Below, piece after piece: positions 33,720 through 42,130 of a DNA stretch of 46,847 nt (the stretch's first letter is position 1; each line of letters opens with the position of its first letter). Both the position numbers and the translations under genes were made by a program. The stretch lies in contig JAFMVD010000048.1 in assembly GCA_025499625.1 (NCBI GenBank), positions 1 to 46,847 of the forward strand, in the 5' to 3' direction. Origin of the DNA: Carboxylicivirga fragile. Its GTDB lineage: Bacteria; Bacteroidota; Bacteroidia; Bacteroidales; Marinilabiliaceae. Under the pieces are notes generated by a model. It did no database searches. It was not told the origin of the DNA and saw nothing but the letters and a program-made list of their open reading frames with translations.

Positions 33720-34454
33720 TTAACTGTTTTTTATTAACAATACTGACCCATACATGTCAGGTAGTTCCACGAATACTTCAGGAATGGTGAGAGCAAACTC
33801 ATCAATGGCCTTATTAACGCCTTCCCAATTGTGGTTGTAGTCATGTACGATAATTGCTCCTTCTTTATTTAATTTGGGGTAAAAGAAGTTTAATGCATCA
33901 ATGGTCGATTGGTATAAATCGGCGTCGATATGCACAAACGCAAATGATGTAGTATTCAAACCAGTTGCGGTTTCTGGAAATACACCTTCTCGGATAGAAA
34001 TATTTTCATTGCCTTTGATGTATTTTAATACCTCATCAGGACTAGTATTATCAAATTTTACTGTTTGTGGCCTAACACTCCCGTCACAATCTTCACGAAT
34101 CACCTGTTTTGGTAGTCCATTAAAACTGTCAAACAAGTACAATTTCCGATCAGGCAACATATGGTGAATTAACTTGGCTGTTTCACCTTTATAAACGCCT
34201 AGCTCGGCAATTTCGCCGTTAATATTATTCTTTACAATACGATTTAACTGAAGCCAGGTAGAGTAAAAACGCATTTTGTCTTTAAACGGCCTCTCCAATT
34301 TTAATATGTCTTTGGGAATTGAATTTTTCTTTTGAGCATCAAGCCAAACAAAGGGTTTAAATAATTTATGGGTATAGAAGCTCCAGAAGTAACTTAAGCC
34401 AACTATAGCAACAAGAACTATTAGAATGAGGTTAATGTATTGAATGCTCGTCAT
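33720..34454 (-). CDS. Membrane-anchored TylF/MycF-family methyltransferase
   Basis: This 244-residue protein has one N-terminal membrane segment (about 6-27), followed by a class I SAM-dependent methyltransferase domain of the macrocin O-methyltransferase family. Visible features are IAELGVYKGETAKLIHHML (motif I region), KLYLFDSFNGLPKQ, FAFVHIDADLYQSTIDALNFFYPKL and GAIIVHDYNH, the last two providing metal ligands in TylF/MycF. In this phylum such enzymes usually act on glycans or small molecules; the substrate is unknown. It is the first gene of the minus-strand patatin operon. Confidence 0.85.
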   Translation of the reverse strand: MTSIQYINLILIVLVAIVGLSYFWSFYTHKLFKPFVWLDAQKKNSIPKDILKLERPFKDKMRFYSTWLQLNRIVKNNINGEIAELGVYKGETAKLIHHMLPDRKLYLFDSFNGLPKQVIREDCDGSVRPQTVKFDNTSPDEVLKYIKGNENISIREGVFPETATGLNTTSFAFVHIDADLYQSTIDALNFFYPKLNKEGAIIVHDYNHNWEGVNKAIDEFALTIPEVFVELPDMYGSVLLIKNS

Positions 34455-34470
34455 AGTAATGTGTTTAAAA

Positions 34471-34478
34471 CAAAGATA
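34471..34478 (-). promoter_or_regulatory. -7 element for the methyltransferase-patatin operon
   Basis: The minus strand reads TATCTTTG (TAnnTTTG), 17 bases before the start codon. Confidence 0.5.
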
Positions 34479-34601
34479 AATAACTTTAGTTGCTATGCGA
34501 ACTGTTTCTTAGTGTTGTTTTAGTGATTATAATTTAGGATTCATGCTTAACTGTTTAATAATTTATACTTTTAGGTTTATTAATTTAAATAATTCCAACT
34601 T

Positions 34602-35579
34602 ATGAAATATTTATTGCCCTTATTATTCGTTGCATTCTTAATGTCTTGTCAACCATCGAACCAAGCTAGTACTGAATGGTCAATAGCTTTGCATGGTGGA
34701 GCAGGAAATATGAATAGGAATGGATTTACACAAGAGCAGATTGAGCAGTACGAAGAAGGACTTCAAATAGCTTTAGATAAAGGCAAGAAGGCATTGAGTG
34801 AGGGGCAGTCTTCGCTTGATGTGGTTGAGTTGGTAGTACGTGAGTTAGAGAATAATCCTTTATTTAACGCCGGAAAGGGAGCTGTTTTTACTAACGATGG
34901 TAGAAATGAGTTGGACGCAGCTATAATGGATGGACGTGATTTGAATGCAGGTGCCGTTGCCGGAGTAGGAGATATAAAAAATCCAATTAGCGCAGCTCGT
35001 TTGGTTATGGAACAATCACCACACGTTTTACTTATTGGAAAGGGAGCTTCAAAATATAGTGCTGAGAATGGTATTGAGTTGGTTGATAGTTCATACTTTT
35101 ATACGGATAAGCGCTGGCATTCATTACAAAGAGCCTTGCAAAGAGCTGGTAAGAATGGCACTGTTGGCTGTGTTGCTATGGATAAGAATGGTGATTTAGC
35201 TGCGGCTACATCTACCGGAGGCATGAACAATAAACGTTATGGGAGAGTTGGTGATGTACCCATAATAGGTGCGGGAACTTATGCCAATAATAATACTTGT
35301 GCCGTTTCTGCTACTGGACATGGGGAGTATTATATACGCTATACGGTTGCTCATGATATCTCGGCCTTGATGGAATACAAGGGTTTATCGTTGAAAGAAG
35401 CTGCTAATGCTGTTGTAAATGGTAAATTGAGTAACGAGGCCGGTAATGGAGGTGTTATCGCGGTTGATAAAATGGGTAACATAAGTTTGGAGATGAATTC
35501 TACAGGTATGTTTCGTGGATGGGCTAATTCCAATGGTGTGGAAGGTGTTGCTATCTTTAGAGATGAGATAAATCAATAG
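34602..35579 (+). CDS. Isoaspartyl peptidase / plant-type L-asparaginase lipoprotein
   Basis: This 325-residue Ntn-hydrolase family protein has a lipobox at FLMSC (Cys16). Autocleavage before Thr187 in KNGTVGCVAMDKNG would yield the alpha and beta subunits and expose the nucleophile. The partner motifs HGGAGNM, NPLFNAGKGAVFTNDG and AAATSTGGMNNKRYGRVGDVPIIGAGTYA are intact. It hydrolyses beta-aspartyl dipeptides and asparagine, here probably in the periplasm. It stands alone between a divergent operon and the marR cluster. Confidence 0.93.
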   Translation: MKYLLPLLFVAFLMSCQPSNQASTEWSIALHGGAGNMNRNGFTQEQIEQYEEGLQIALDKGKKALSEGQSSLDVVELVVRELENNPLFNAGKGAVFTNDGRNELDAAIMDGRDLNAGAVAGVGDIKNPISAARLVMEQSPHVLLIGKGASKYSAENGIELVDSSYFYTDKRWHSLQRALQRAGKNGTVGCVAMDKNGDLAAATSTGGMNNKRYGRVGDVPIIGAGTYANNNTCAVSATGHGEYYIRYTVAHDISALMEYKGLSLKEAANAVVNGKLSNEAGNGGVIAVDKMGNISLEMNSTGMFRGWANSNGVEGVAIFRDEINQ

Positions 35580-35618
35580 ATATTACCGATGTAATTTTTT
35601 AATGATTAAAATATTTTT

Positions 35619-35641
35619 AATATTTGTTGTGAACAAATATT
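35619..35641. promoter_or_regulatory. Perfect 23-base palindrome upstream of marR
   Basis: The arms AATATTTGTT and AACAAATATT surround GTG, 35 bases before the marR start. The same sequence with one mismatch lies upstream of yceI at 36120-36142, so it is most likely the operator of the MarR protein. Confidence 0.8.
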
Positions 35642-35675
35642 GTTTATGCATGTTTACAAAAATAGAACTTGATAA

Positions 35676-36107
35676 ATGGGAGATATAACACATATACACG
35701 CTTTGGCTTACTTTAATTTATTAAAGACAAGTGGCTGGATTGAGAGTCGGGTAAAAGAAGCGTTAAAACCTTTTGGAATAACGCATGCCCAGCTCAATGT
35801 ATTACATATATTAAGTGAGAATGATCCTGAGCCTGTTTCGGCCAATGACTTGAAGGAACGAATATTGGTTTCTAGTCCTGATGTGACTCGTCTTTTAGAT
35901 CGTTTGGTGAAGAAAGAACTGGTGCATCGTGAGACTTGCCCCAATAATCGGCGGAAGATGGATATTTCTTTAACCGGAAATGGTAAAAAGATATTTGGTT
36001 CGACTCAGAAGGCGATGAAAGATGCTTTGGGAGATTTTTTTAAGGATAAGCTTACTGTAGAGGAAGCAAAAGAACTGAGAAAGATTATGCATAAAATAAG
36101 GGAATAA
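35676..36107 (+). CDS. MarR family transcriptional regulator
   Basis: This 143-residue winged-helix repressor has the MarR layout: an N-terminal dimer helix, the recognition region VSANDLKERILVSSPDVTRLLDRLVKKELVHRETCPNNRRKMDISLT (about 55-100) and a C-terminal helix. It is followed by yceI, an FMN reductase and a pirin gene. The palindromes before its own gene and before yceI imply autoregulation and control of that set. A single Cys in the wing could be a redox sensor, but this is speculative. Confidence 0.92.
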   Translation: MGDITHIHALAYFNLLKTSGWIESRVKEALKPFGITHAQLNVLHILSENDPEPVSANDLKERILVSSPDVTRLLDRLVKKELVHRETCPNNRRKMDISLTGNGKKIFGSTQKAMKDALGDFFKDKLTVEEAKELRKIMHKIRE

Positions 36108-36119
36108 ATTTTTTATTTT

Positions 36120-36142
36120 AATACTTGTTGTGAACAAATATT
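36120..36142. promoter_or_regulatory. Second MarR-type operator, upstream of yceI
   Basis: The arms are AATACTTGTT and AACAAATATT around GTG, with one mismatch against the site at 35619-35641. It starts 12 bases after the marR stop codon and 47 bases before the yceI start codon, consistent with a second regulated promoter. Confidence 0.75.
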
Positions 36143-36189
36143 GTTTTCAACGCTTTATGTTTAAATTATAAATTTTAAATAATAGAAAA

Positions 36190-36759
36190 ATGAAAATTAA
36201 GAATGTAGTGTTAGTATTAGCTGTTGTAATGTTTTCGTATGTTGTATCAGCGCAGAAAGTAGAAGTTGATACAAAAGTATCAACTGTACATTGGTTAGGT
36301 AAGAAAATAGGTGGTGAGCATGATGGTTATATCAAATTAAAAAGTGGGCAACTTGTAATGAAGGGCGATAAAATTGTGTCCGGAAGTTTTATAATGGATA
36401 TGAACTCAATCACCAACACCGATATTGAGGATGCCGAATACAGTCAGAAGCTTGTGGGACATTTAAAGTCAGATGACTTTTTTGGAGTAGCTAGCTATCC
36501 TACAGCCAAATTTATTATTACCAAAAGCACAAAATTTAAAAATGGAAAAGCAACAGTGTTTGGTGAACTAACCATTAAGAATAAGACTGAAAGCATTTCA
36601 TTTGATGTTGAAAAAAGTGCTTCCGCTTATGTTGCAAAGATCGATGTTGATCGTGCCAAATTTGATGTGAGATATGGTTCTGATTCCTTCTTTGACAATC
36701 TTGGGGATAAGGTGATTGACGATATTTTTACCCTCACACTTAACTTAGTTACTGATTGA
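36190..36759 (+). CDS. YceI family periplasmic lipid-binding-like protein
   Basis: This 189-residue protein has a signal peptide ending at VVSAQ and a YceI domain, a lipocalin-like barrel that binds isoprenoid quinones in studied members. Recognisable stretches are STVHWLGKKIGGEHDGYIKLKSG, SGSFIMDMNSITNTDIED and LKSDDFFGVASYPTAKFII. It lies 82 bases after marR, behind a MarR-type operator, and 21 bases before an FMN reductase gene. Together they suggest a quinone or oxidative stress response. Confidence 0.9.
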   Translation: MKIKNVVLVLAVVMFSYVVSAQKVEVDTKVSTVHWLGKKIGGEHDGYIKLKSGQLVMKGDKIVSGSFIMDMNSITNTDIEDAEYSQKLVGHLKSDDFFGVASYPTAKFIITKSTKFKNGKATVFGELTIKNKTESISFDVEKSASAYVAKIDVDRAKFDVRYGSDSFFDNLGDKVIDDIFTLTLNLVTD

Positions 36760-36780
36760 TTTACGCTAAAAATTTAGACA

Positions 36781-37299
36781 ATGAAAAAAATATTAGCATT
36801 CGCAGGAAGCAACAGTAGCCAATCGATCAATAGGGAATTGGTGAATTATACCACTTCTTTGCTAACAGATGTTGAGGTGACTAAGCTAGATATTAGCAAG
36901 TGGATTGTGCCGATTTATTCACTTGATATGGATCCCGATGAAACGCCTGAGCTGATTTCTGAATTGATAGAGTTAATTTCGAAACACGATGGATTTATTT
37001 TATCATCACCGGAGCATAATGGAGGTACTCCTGCATTTCTGAAAAATATATTCGATTGGCTAAGTCGTAGATCAAAGAATGTTTTTGACGGAAAACCAAT
37101 GCTTTTGATGAGTACATCTCCAGGTCAAGGAGGTGGCACAACTAATAGAAAAGTACTTGAACATATGCTACCGTATCTGGGTGCAAATATAAGTGCTACA
37201 TATAGTTTGCCTTCGTTTTATCAAAACATGGAAGATGGCAAGTTGAAAGCTGAGTTTCTGGAAGATTTAAAACAGGCCGTAAGCAGATTCGTTAAGTGA
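36781..37299 (+). CDS. NADPH-dependent FMN reductase
   Basis: This 172-residue flavodoxin-like enzyme of the NADPH-dependent FMN reductase family is similar to ChrR/YieF-type quinone reductases. The FMN phosphate loop is FAGSNSSQSINRELVNY near the N terminus, and SPEHNGGTPAFLKNIFDWLSR at about residue 75 is the second flavin-contact motif. It reduces quinones or other electrophiles by NAD(P)H. It sits in the marR-yceI-pirin cluster. Confidence 0.9.
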   Translation: MKKILAFAGSNSSQSINRELVNYTTSLLTDVEVTKLDISKWIVPIYSLDMDPDETPELISELIELISKHDGFILSSPEHNGGTPAFLKNIFDWLSRRSKNVFDGKPMLLMSTSPGQGGGTTNRKVLEHMLPYLGANISATYSLPSFYQNMEDGKLKAEFLEDLKQAVSRFVK

Positions 37300-37328
37300 A
37301 ATAGTGTTGTTGGTAAATTGTTTATGAG

Positions 37329-38339
37329 ATGAATAATCCGATTTTAAATATTCAGAAACTGAATATGCCGTGGAAGACTCAGGACCCGTTTTTGTTTTGT
37401 GCACATCATTTAGATATGTACCCTGGAGGAAACGCTGAACAAGGACCAAATGTAAGTTTGGAGGGGCGAAATATAGGTCAGGATTTTGCCGGAAAGGATG
37501 GCTGGAATATGTATCATGGCACTAAGGTACCTGGTTTTCCTGCCCATCCGCATAGCGGTTTCGAAACGGTTACGGTAGTAACTAAAGGTTTGGTCGATCA
37601 TTCTGATTCGCTGGGCGCTGCCGGGCGATTTGGCGGTGGCGATGCACAATGGTTAACTTCCGGAGCAGGGGTTCAACATGCCGAAATGTTTCCTCTGCTT
37701 AATGCCGATTCCAATACTTTTGAGATATTTCAGCTTTGGTTGAATTTGCCAGCTAAAAGTAAAAAAGTGGAACCTCATTATAAAATGTTGTGGCGAGAAG
37801 ATATACCAACAATAACTATTAAAGATGTTGAAAAACGAGAGACTGTGCTAAATTTGATTGCTGGTACTTATGGCGATCATGTTGCATTGTCGCCAACACC
37901 AGATTCATGGGCAGCCGATGCTGATAACCACGTTCAGATATGGACTTTTAAAATGCATGCGAATGCCGAGTTTGTTATATCATCATTGAATGATGAGGTA
38001 AATCGATCGCTCTATTTTTATGATGGAGAATCCTTTATACTTGCGTCAACCGAGGTACAGAAAAATCATTTTATAGAGTTGAATCCTAAGGAAGAAGTTC
38101 GAATTGTTAATGGGTCAAAGGATGGTTACTTCCTTTTTTTGCAGGGAAGGCCTATTAATGAACCATCAGTGCAATACGGACCTTTTGTCGCTAATAGCAA
38201 AGCTGAGTTGCAAGAAACCATGTCGCTATATCAACAAACACAATTTGGCGGTTGGCCTTGGGATTCATCTGATCCTGTTCATGATAAAACGTTAGGTAGG
38301 TTTTCAAGAAATCCCGATGGAGACGAAGAGTTTAAGTGA
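37329..38339 (+). CDS. Pirin family protein
   Basis: This 336-residue bicupin has the N-terminal pirin metal site in HPHSGFETVTVVTKGLVDHSDSLG and GAGVQHAEMF (His, His, His, Glu). The C-terminal cupin contains VRIVNGSKDGYFLFLQGRPINEPSVQYGPFVAN. Studied bacterial pirins such as YhhW oxidise flavonoids like quercetin, while others are redox sensors. It is slightly longer than average. It is the last gene of the MarR cluster and ends 1 base from the convergent LytTR response regulator. Confidence 0.93.
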   Translation: MNNPILNIQKLNMPWKTQDPFLFCAHHLDMYPGGNAEQGPNVSLEGRNIGQDFAGKDGWNMYHGTKVPGFPAHPHSGFETVTVVTKGLVDHSDSLGAAGRFGGGDAQWLTSGAGVQHAEMFPLLNADSNTFEIFQLWLNLPAKSKKVEPHYKMLWREDIPTITIKDVEKRETVLNLIAGTYGDHVALSPTPDSWAADADNHVQIWTFKMHANAEFVISSLNDEVNRSLYFYDGESFILASTEVQKNHFIELNPKEEVRIVNGSKDGYFLFLQGRPINEPSVQYGPFVANSKAELQETMSLYQQTQFGGWPWDSSDPVHDKTLGRFSRNPDGDEEFK

Positions 38340-38340
38340 T

Positions 38341-39087
38341 TTAAAAATCTAATAACTCCTTTAGTTTTTTGTAGCCAGTTCTGCTTACTTTTAATTTAAT
38401 TTCATCATTAATGATGGCTAAATGGTTGTCTTTGCTATAGGGTTCAAGGTGTTTAATTTTTTCGGTATTAACGATGTAGCTTCGGTGGATGCGAACGAAG
38501 AGCTCATTGGGTAAATGGTCTTCGAAATACTTCATTGTTTTGGCCTTTAAAAAGTGATTGTTATCGGTGTATAGCATCACATAATCATCTTGCGCTTCAA
38601 TGTATAAAAGCTTATCAAGAGGAATTACTTCTAGCTTATTACCTTTTTTTACAACAATGCGCTCTAGATTTTCTTCCGTACTATTCTGAAGGTTTGAAAT
38701 CTGCTTTTGATTGGATGTAATACCAGAATTAAGTTTTTGCATCAACTTTTCAACTGCATCGTTGAAGCGTTTTTCATTAAATGGTTTCAAGAGATAATCA
38801 ACGGCATTTAATTCAAATGCTTTTAATGCGTATTGGTCGTAAGCTGTTGTGAATATAACATGCAGTGGTTCATCAATAACTTCCATTAATTCAAGACCAG
38901 TTACTTTAGGCATCTGAATATCTAGAAAAAGCATGGTTGGTTGATGTTCTTTAATGGCTTTGATTGCTTCAAAACCATTGGAACACTCAGCAGCAATGCT
39001 TATTTCGGGCCATTTTTTCAGATAAGCTTTAATAATGTTACGGGCCAATGGTTCGTCGTCAACAATGAGTGCTTTATATTGTGGCAT
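38341..39087 (-). CDS. LytTR-family response regulator
   Basis: This 248-residue response regulator has a receiver domain (1-120) with the acidic pocket VDDEP, phosphoacceptor Asp56 in LFLDIQMP, and the conserved Lys in DYLLKPF. The C-terminal LytTR DNA-binding domain (about 145-245) has LLYIEAQDDYVMLYT and LFVRIHRSYIVNTEKIKHLEPYSK. It is 11 bases downstream of its cognate LytS-type kinase and is the third gene of the LiaF-like operon. Confidence 0.95.
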   Translation of the reverse strand: MPQYKALIVDDEPLARNIIKAYLKKWPEISIAAECSNGFEAIKAIKEHQPTMLFLDIQMPKVTGLELMEVIDEPLHVIFTTAYDQYALKAFELNAVDYLLKPFNEKRFNDAVEKLMQKLNSGITSNQKQISNLQNSTEENLERIVVKKGNKLEVIPLDKLLYIEAQDDYVMLYTDNNHFLKAKTMKYFEDHLPNELFVRIHRSYIVNTEKIKHLEPYSKDNHLAIINDEIKLKVSRTGYKKLKELLDF

Positions 39088-39098
39088 GCGATTTAATT

Positions 39099-40166
39099 TC
39101 AGTTATTTAAAGATACATTTTTCTGCGGAATGCGAAGTGTTACCTCAAAGTGCCCATTTTCTTGATGATGACTTACTAAATCCTTTCGATTGTATAAGAG
39201 AAAGAGTCGTTCCTTAACATTGTTGAGTCCCACACCAGTTCCTTTTTTCGCGGCGATGGCGTCCTTGTCGAAATTGTTTATCACACTTATTTCTAACTCG
39301 CCATCCAAACACCTGCAAAATGTTCGCACAGTAACGGGCTCAATGCTTTCATGCACGCCATATTTAACCGCATTTTCATAGAGGGGTTGAAGAATCAATA
39401 CAGGAACCAGTAGGTCTTTGCATTCCTTTGGCACTTCTGCTTCACACTGTAAGCGATCCCCAAACCTTACTTTTTCTATTTCCATGTAACGCGACATGTT
39501 TTTAAGTTCATCGCGCAGAGGTAGTAAAGCGTTTTCATTTTTCTTTAATGAGTACCTCAAAAAGTCAGATAGCTTATTAATCATTTCTCGCGCATCATCA
39601 GGTTCCGTTATGGTTAATGAGCTAATGCTATTTAAACTATTAAACAGGAAGTGAGGGTTTAGTTGAGATTTAAGTGCGTTTAATTCCGATTCTCTTAACG
39701 AACGATTCAGCCTTTCCTGTTGTCTGTTTTTTTCATCCAAATCGGAATAAAAGATAAACATATAATAAACCATAACATACAACATAAACTGCAGCCCACC
39801 CACAATGGCACGTATAGTGAATGCTTGATCAGAAAAAAGTATTTGCATGCTTGTTTCAGGTACAAAAAGATCCAGAAGCGATTTCCCTACAAAAAGCCAA
39901 ATAGTTACAACAACAACTCCGGTTATTGAATGTTGAGTAAAGGCACTCCACCTTCCTTTGCTTGTGTCGATGTATAATACCGGAAACCAAATGCTCAAAC
40001 CTATGGTAAACATTAATACATTAAAAATGAGACTGTCGGTTATGGCAATTGTAAGTGGTAAACTGTATACGATAGTGTCGGTAAAGGCATGGATAGCACT
40101 TAAAATGATCCAGACTAGGGCATACAGTTTAAAAATTTTGGCTTGCGAAACAATTGGGTGATTCAT
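39099..40166 (-). CDS. LytS-type sensor histidine kinase
   Basis: This 355-residue kinase has four to five membrane segments in residues 12-140 and a short coiled coil (142-165). The His_kinase domain has phosphoacceptor His172 in LNALKSQLNPHFLFNSLNSISSL. The HATPase follows, with the N box in PLYENAVKYGV and the G box in GTGVGLNNVKERL. It phosphorylates the adjacent LytTR regulator. No periplasmic sensor domain is visible, so it probably senses membrane state or is controlled by the LiaF-like protein encoded just upstream. Confidence 0.94.
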   Translation of the reverse strand: MNHPIVSQAKIFKLYALVWIILSAIHAFTDTIVYSLPLTIAITDSLIFNVLMFTIGLSIWFPVLYIDTSKGRWSAFTQHSITGVVVVTIWLFVGKSLLDLFVPETSMQILFSDQAFTIRAIVGGLQFMLYVMVYYMFIFYSDLDEKNRQQERLNRSLRESELNALKSQLNPHFLFNSLNSISSLTITEPDDAREMINKLSDFLRYSLKKNENALLPLRDELKNMSRYMEIEKVRFGDRLQCEAEVPKECKDLLVPVLILQPLYENAVKYGVHESIEPVTVRTFCRCLDGELEISVINNFDKDAIAAKKGTGVGLNNVKERLFLLYNRKDLVSHHQENGHFEVTLRIPQKNVSLNN

Positions 40167-40223
40167 GTCTTGTGTTTAATGATCTATAATTGGTAAAAGA
40201 CATTCAAGAATGTAATTGGTTGC

Positions 40224-40922
40224 TTAGAAATTCTTAAGCTCGCCACCGCCAAAGATGGCAACACCTTTAATGGTTAGTGTTTTTGATGGATCAGAGTTGT
40301 TCTCTGAAAAATAATTGCGCTTATCAGCAAAGCCACCAAATATTGAAACCATCTCCGTTCTGACATTCCAATCGCGAGGAACAATTATTTTTGTACCACC
40401 AAATATCACCGCTAAATCTAATACGGCGCCTTGTTCTGATAATTGGCAGCGCTCCATACTTATTTCACCACCACCAAAAATGGCTGTTATTTTACCACCT
40501 TTAAAATTTTGTGACTCTACCTGTGTCACACCACCACCAAAAATATCAACTTCATCAATTGTGTCTGCATCATCCCCAAGGTGATGTGTTGATGTAAAAG
40601 GTTTTTTCTTACGAAAAATAAATTGGACACCTGCAAGGATTACTAGAACTGGCCAATAGCGAAATAAATCGCCGTAGTGGATTTCTTCAAATAAGCGAGG
40701 TGATAGAAAAAAGAAACCTACTGCCATCATAATAAGTGCGGGAACATATTCTTTTTTGATGAGGTTGATAACTCCAATGGCTACCAATATCATAGGCCAA
40801 CTAAATAGGATGTAATAGATGTTTGAAGGTAATAAATCCATTGTGCCCATTAATAATATAGAACCGGCTAAAATTATAAATAGTCCGATTATGGCTCTGT
40901 TGTTTCGTTTTAATTCAGTCAT
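40224..40922 (-). CDS. LiaF-like membrane protein
   Basis: The start is set at 40922 (MTELKRNNRAIIGLFIIL); 40943 and 40967 are alternatives. The 232-residue protein has four hydrophobic segments in residues 8-105, followed by a LiaF C-terminal-like beta domain. This domain has the recurring motif IFGGG (DIFGGGVTQV, AIFGGGEISM, VIFGGTKIIVPRDW, SIFGG, AIFGGGELKNF). In Bacillus, LiaF keeps the LiaRS kinase/regulator silent until cell-wall antibiotics arrive. Its position 57 bases upstream of a LytS/LytTR pair suggests an analogous role with a different kinase family. Confidence 0.85.
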   Translation of the reverse strand: MTELKRNNRAIIGLFIILAGSILLMGTMDLLPSNIYYILFSWPMILVAIGVINLIKKEYVPALIMMAVGFFFLSPRLFEEIHYGDLFRYWPVLVILAGVQFIFRKKKPFTSTHHLGDDADTIDEVDIFGGGVTQVESQNFKGGKITAIFGGGEISMERCQLSEQGAVLDLAVIFGGTKIIVPRDWNVRTEMVSIFGGFADKRNYFSENNSDPSKTLTIKGVAIFGGGELKNF

Positions 40923-41088
40923 GATATTTCGTTTTAAATTCATTGCTAAAGTAATGGTTGATGGCACTTTGAACTACAATAAATCGGTGAAGTGCGCGTT
41001 TAATAGGGTAAGTGACGAAAACTTTGCTACGCTATTGCTTTAACCATTATGATTTATTAATTTTAACAAAAATTAACTCTTCTCCCCC

Positions 41089-41736
41089 ATGGAAATCACA
41101 GACTACCCAAAATCATCGAACACGCTTTCGATTGCAGGTTTGGCTCTTTCAGTGCTTGCTTTTGTTATTGCTTTAATCCCTTGTTTCGGAATGGTGGCGG
41201 CTATTCCGGCTGTTCTAGGTTTAATATTTGCCATTATTGGTTTGGCGCAAAGTCCGCGTTATCGAACGCCTAAAAGTGTAGCGATAGTAGGAATCATTAT
41301 GGGTTCAACAGCTCTGCTCATTGCAGGTGTATGGACGGGTATAATTTCTACATTTTCTAATAATGCTGAGTATCGAATTGAGCAACGTGTTGAACGAATT
41401 ATAGATAATATTGCTGAGGAACTTCAGGAAACTGATGTGCACATTCGCATCGAAGAAAATACCTTAAGTGCTGAAGAAATAGCGCGCATTCGTGAAGAAG
41501 CAAGTCAGGCTGGTGAGGTTGCCGAACGAGTGGTTGAACAAATTTTAGAAGGTATAAATGCCATCGATATTGAGTCGAATGATAAAAAAATAACAATACG
41601 AATTCCTCGTACAGAGTTGAGCGAAGAAGAATTGAAGGAGCTCCAACATGAATTAAACGAATTGGAGACAGAAATTCGAAAGGTGGTGAAAGAGTTTAAA
41701 ATCACCATTGAGGAAAATACGTCCAATGAACGATAG
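41089..41736 (+). CDS. DUF4190 membrane protein with long acidic helical tail
   Basis: This 215-residue protein has two membrane segments (about 14-38 and 61-86) with YRTPKSVAIVGIIMG between them, as in DUF4190/TM2-like proteins. The tail (about 95-215) is Glu/Arg/Ile-rich and helical, probably coiled coil (ERVVEQILEGINAIDIES, then ELSEEELKELQHELNELET). Function is unknown. It overlaps the DUF2752 gene by 11 bases, so the two are translationally coupled. Confidence 0.82.
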   Translation: MEITDYPKSSNTLSIAGLALSVLAFVIALIPCFGMVAAIPAVLGLIFAIIGLAQSPRYRTPKSVAIVGIIMGSTALLIAGVWTGIISTFSNNAEYRIEQRVERIIDNIAEELQETDVHIRIEENTLSAEEIARIREEASQAGEVAERVVEQILEGINAIDIESNDKKITIRIPRTELSEEELKELQHELNELETEIRKVVKEFKITIEENTSNER

Positions 41737-42130
41737 TAATCAGAAAGACTGGAGGCTTTTTCAGTTCCTGATTCTTGTTAGTCTAGCCATTGGTTTATTT
41801 TATCCGCTTTTAACTTCTAAAGGCATGGTAGAATTAAATTGTCCTTTTGCGGCTAACAGTGTTCATGATTGCCCCTCATGTGGTTTATCCCGAGCTTGGT
41901 TTTATCTTTACGAGGGAGAATTGGAGTTAGCTAATCAAGCCAATAGCAATGCGTATAAACTTTTACTCTTACTCTTACTACAAGTGGTATGGCGCTCATA
42001 TCTATTAATAAGGGTAGATAAAATAGCTTATCCTATTGCAATGGATTTGATTGTAACCTTTGCTTCAATCATCCTGTTAGCGGGGCCTTATTTGAAAAGC
42101 CTGATGTTTTGGGTATTAAGAGTTGTTTAG
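41726..42130 (+). CDS. DUF2752 membrane protein
   Basis: The start at 41726 (MNDSNQKDWRLFQFLILVSLAIGL) overlaps the previous gene's stop by 11 bases. The 134-residue protein has about three membrane segments. It contains the DUF2752 hallmark CPFAANSVHDCPSCGLSRAWFYLYEGELELANQANSNA, in which CPSCGLSRA is the conserved core. DUF2752 proteins are often encoded with TM2 or DUF4190 proteins; the function is unknown. Its end overlaps the convergent hydrolase gene by 4 bases. Confidence 0.85.
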   Translation: MNDSNQKDWRLFQFLILVSLAIGLFYPLLTSKGMVELNCPFAANSVHDCPSCGLSRAWFYLYEGELELANQANSNAYKLLLLLLLQVVWRSYLLIRVDKIAYPIAMDLIVTFASIILLAGPYLKSLMFWVLRVV

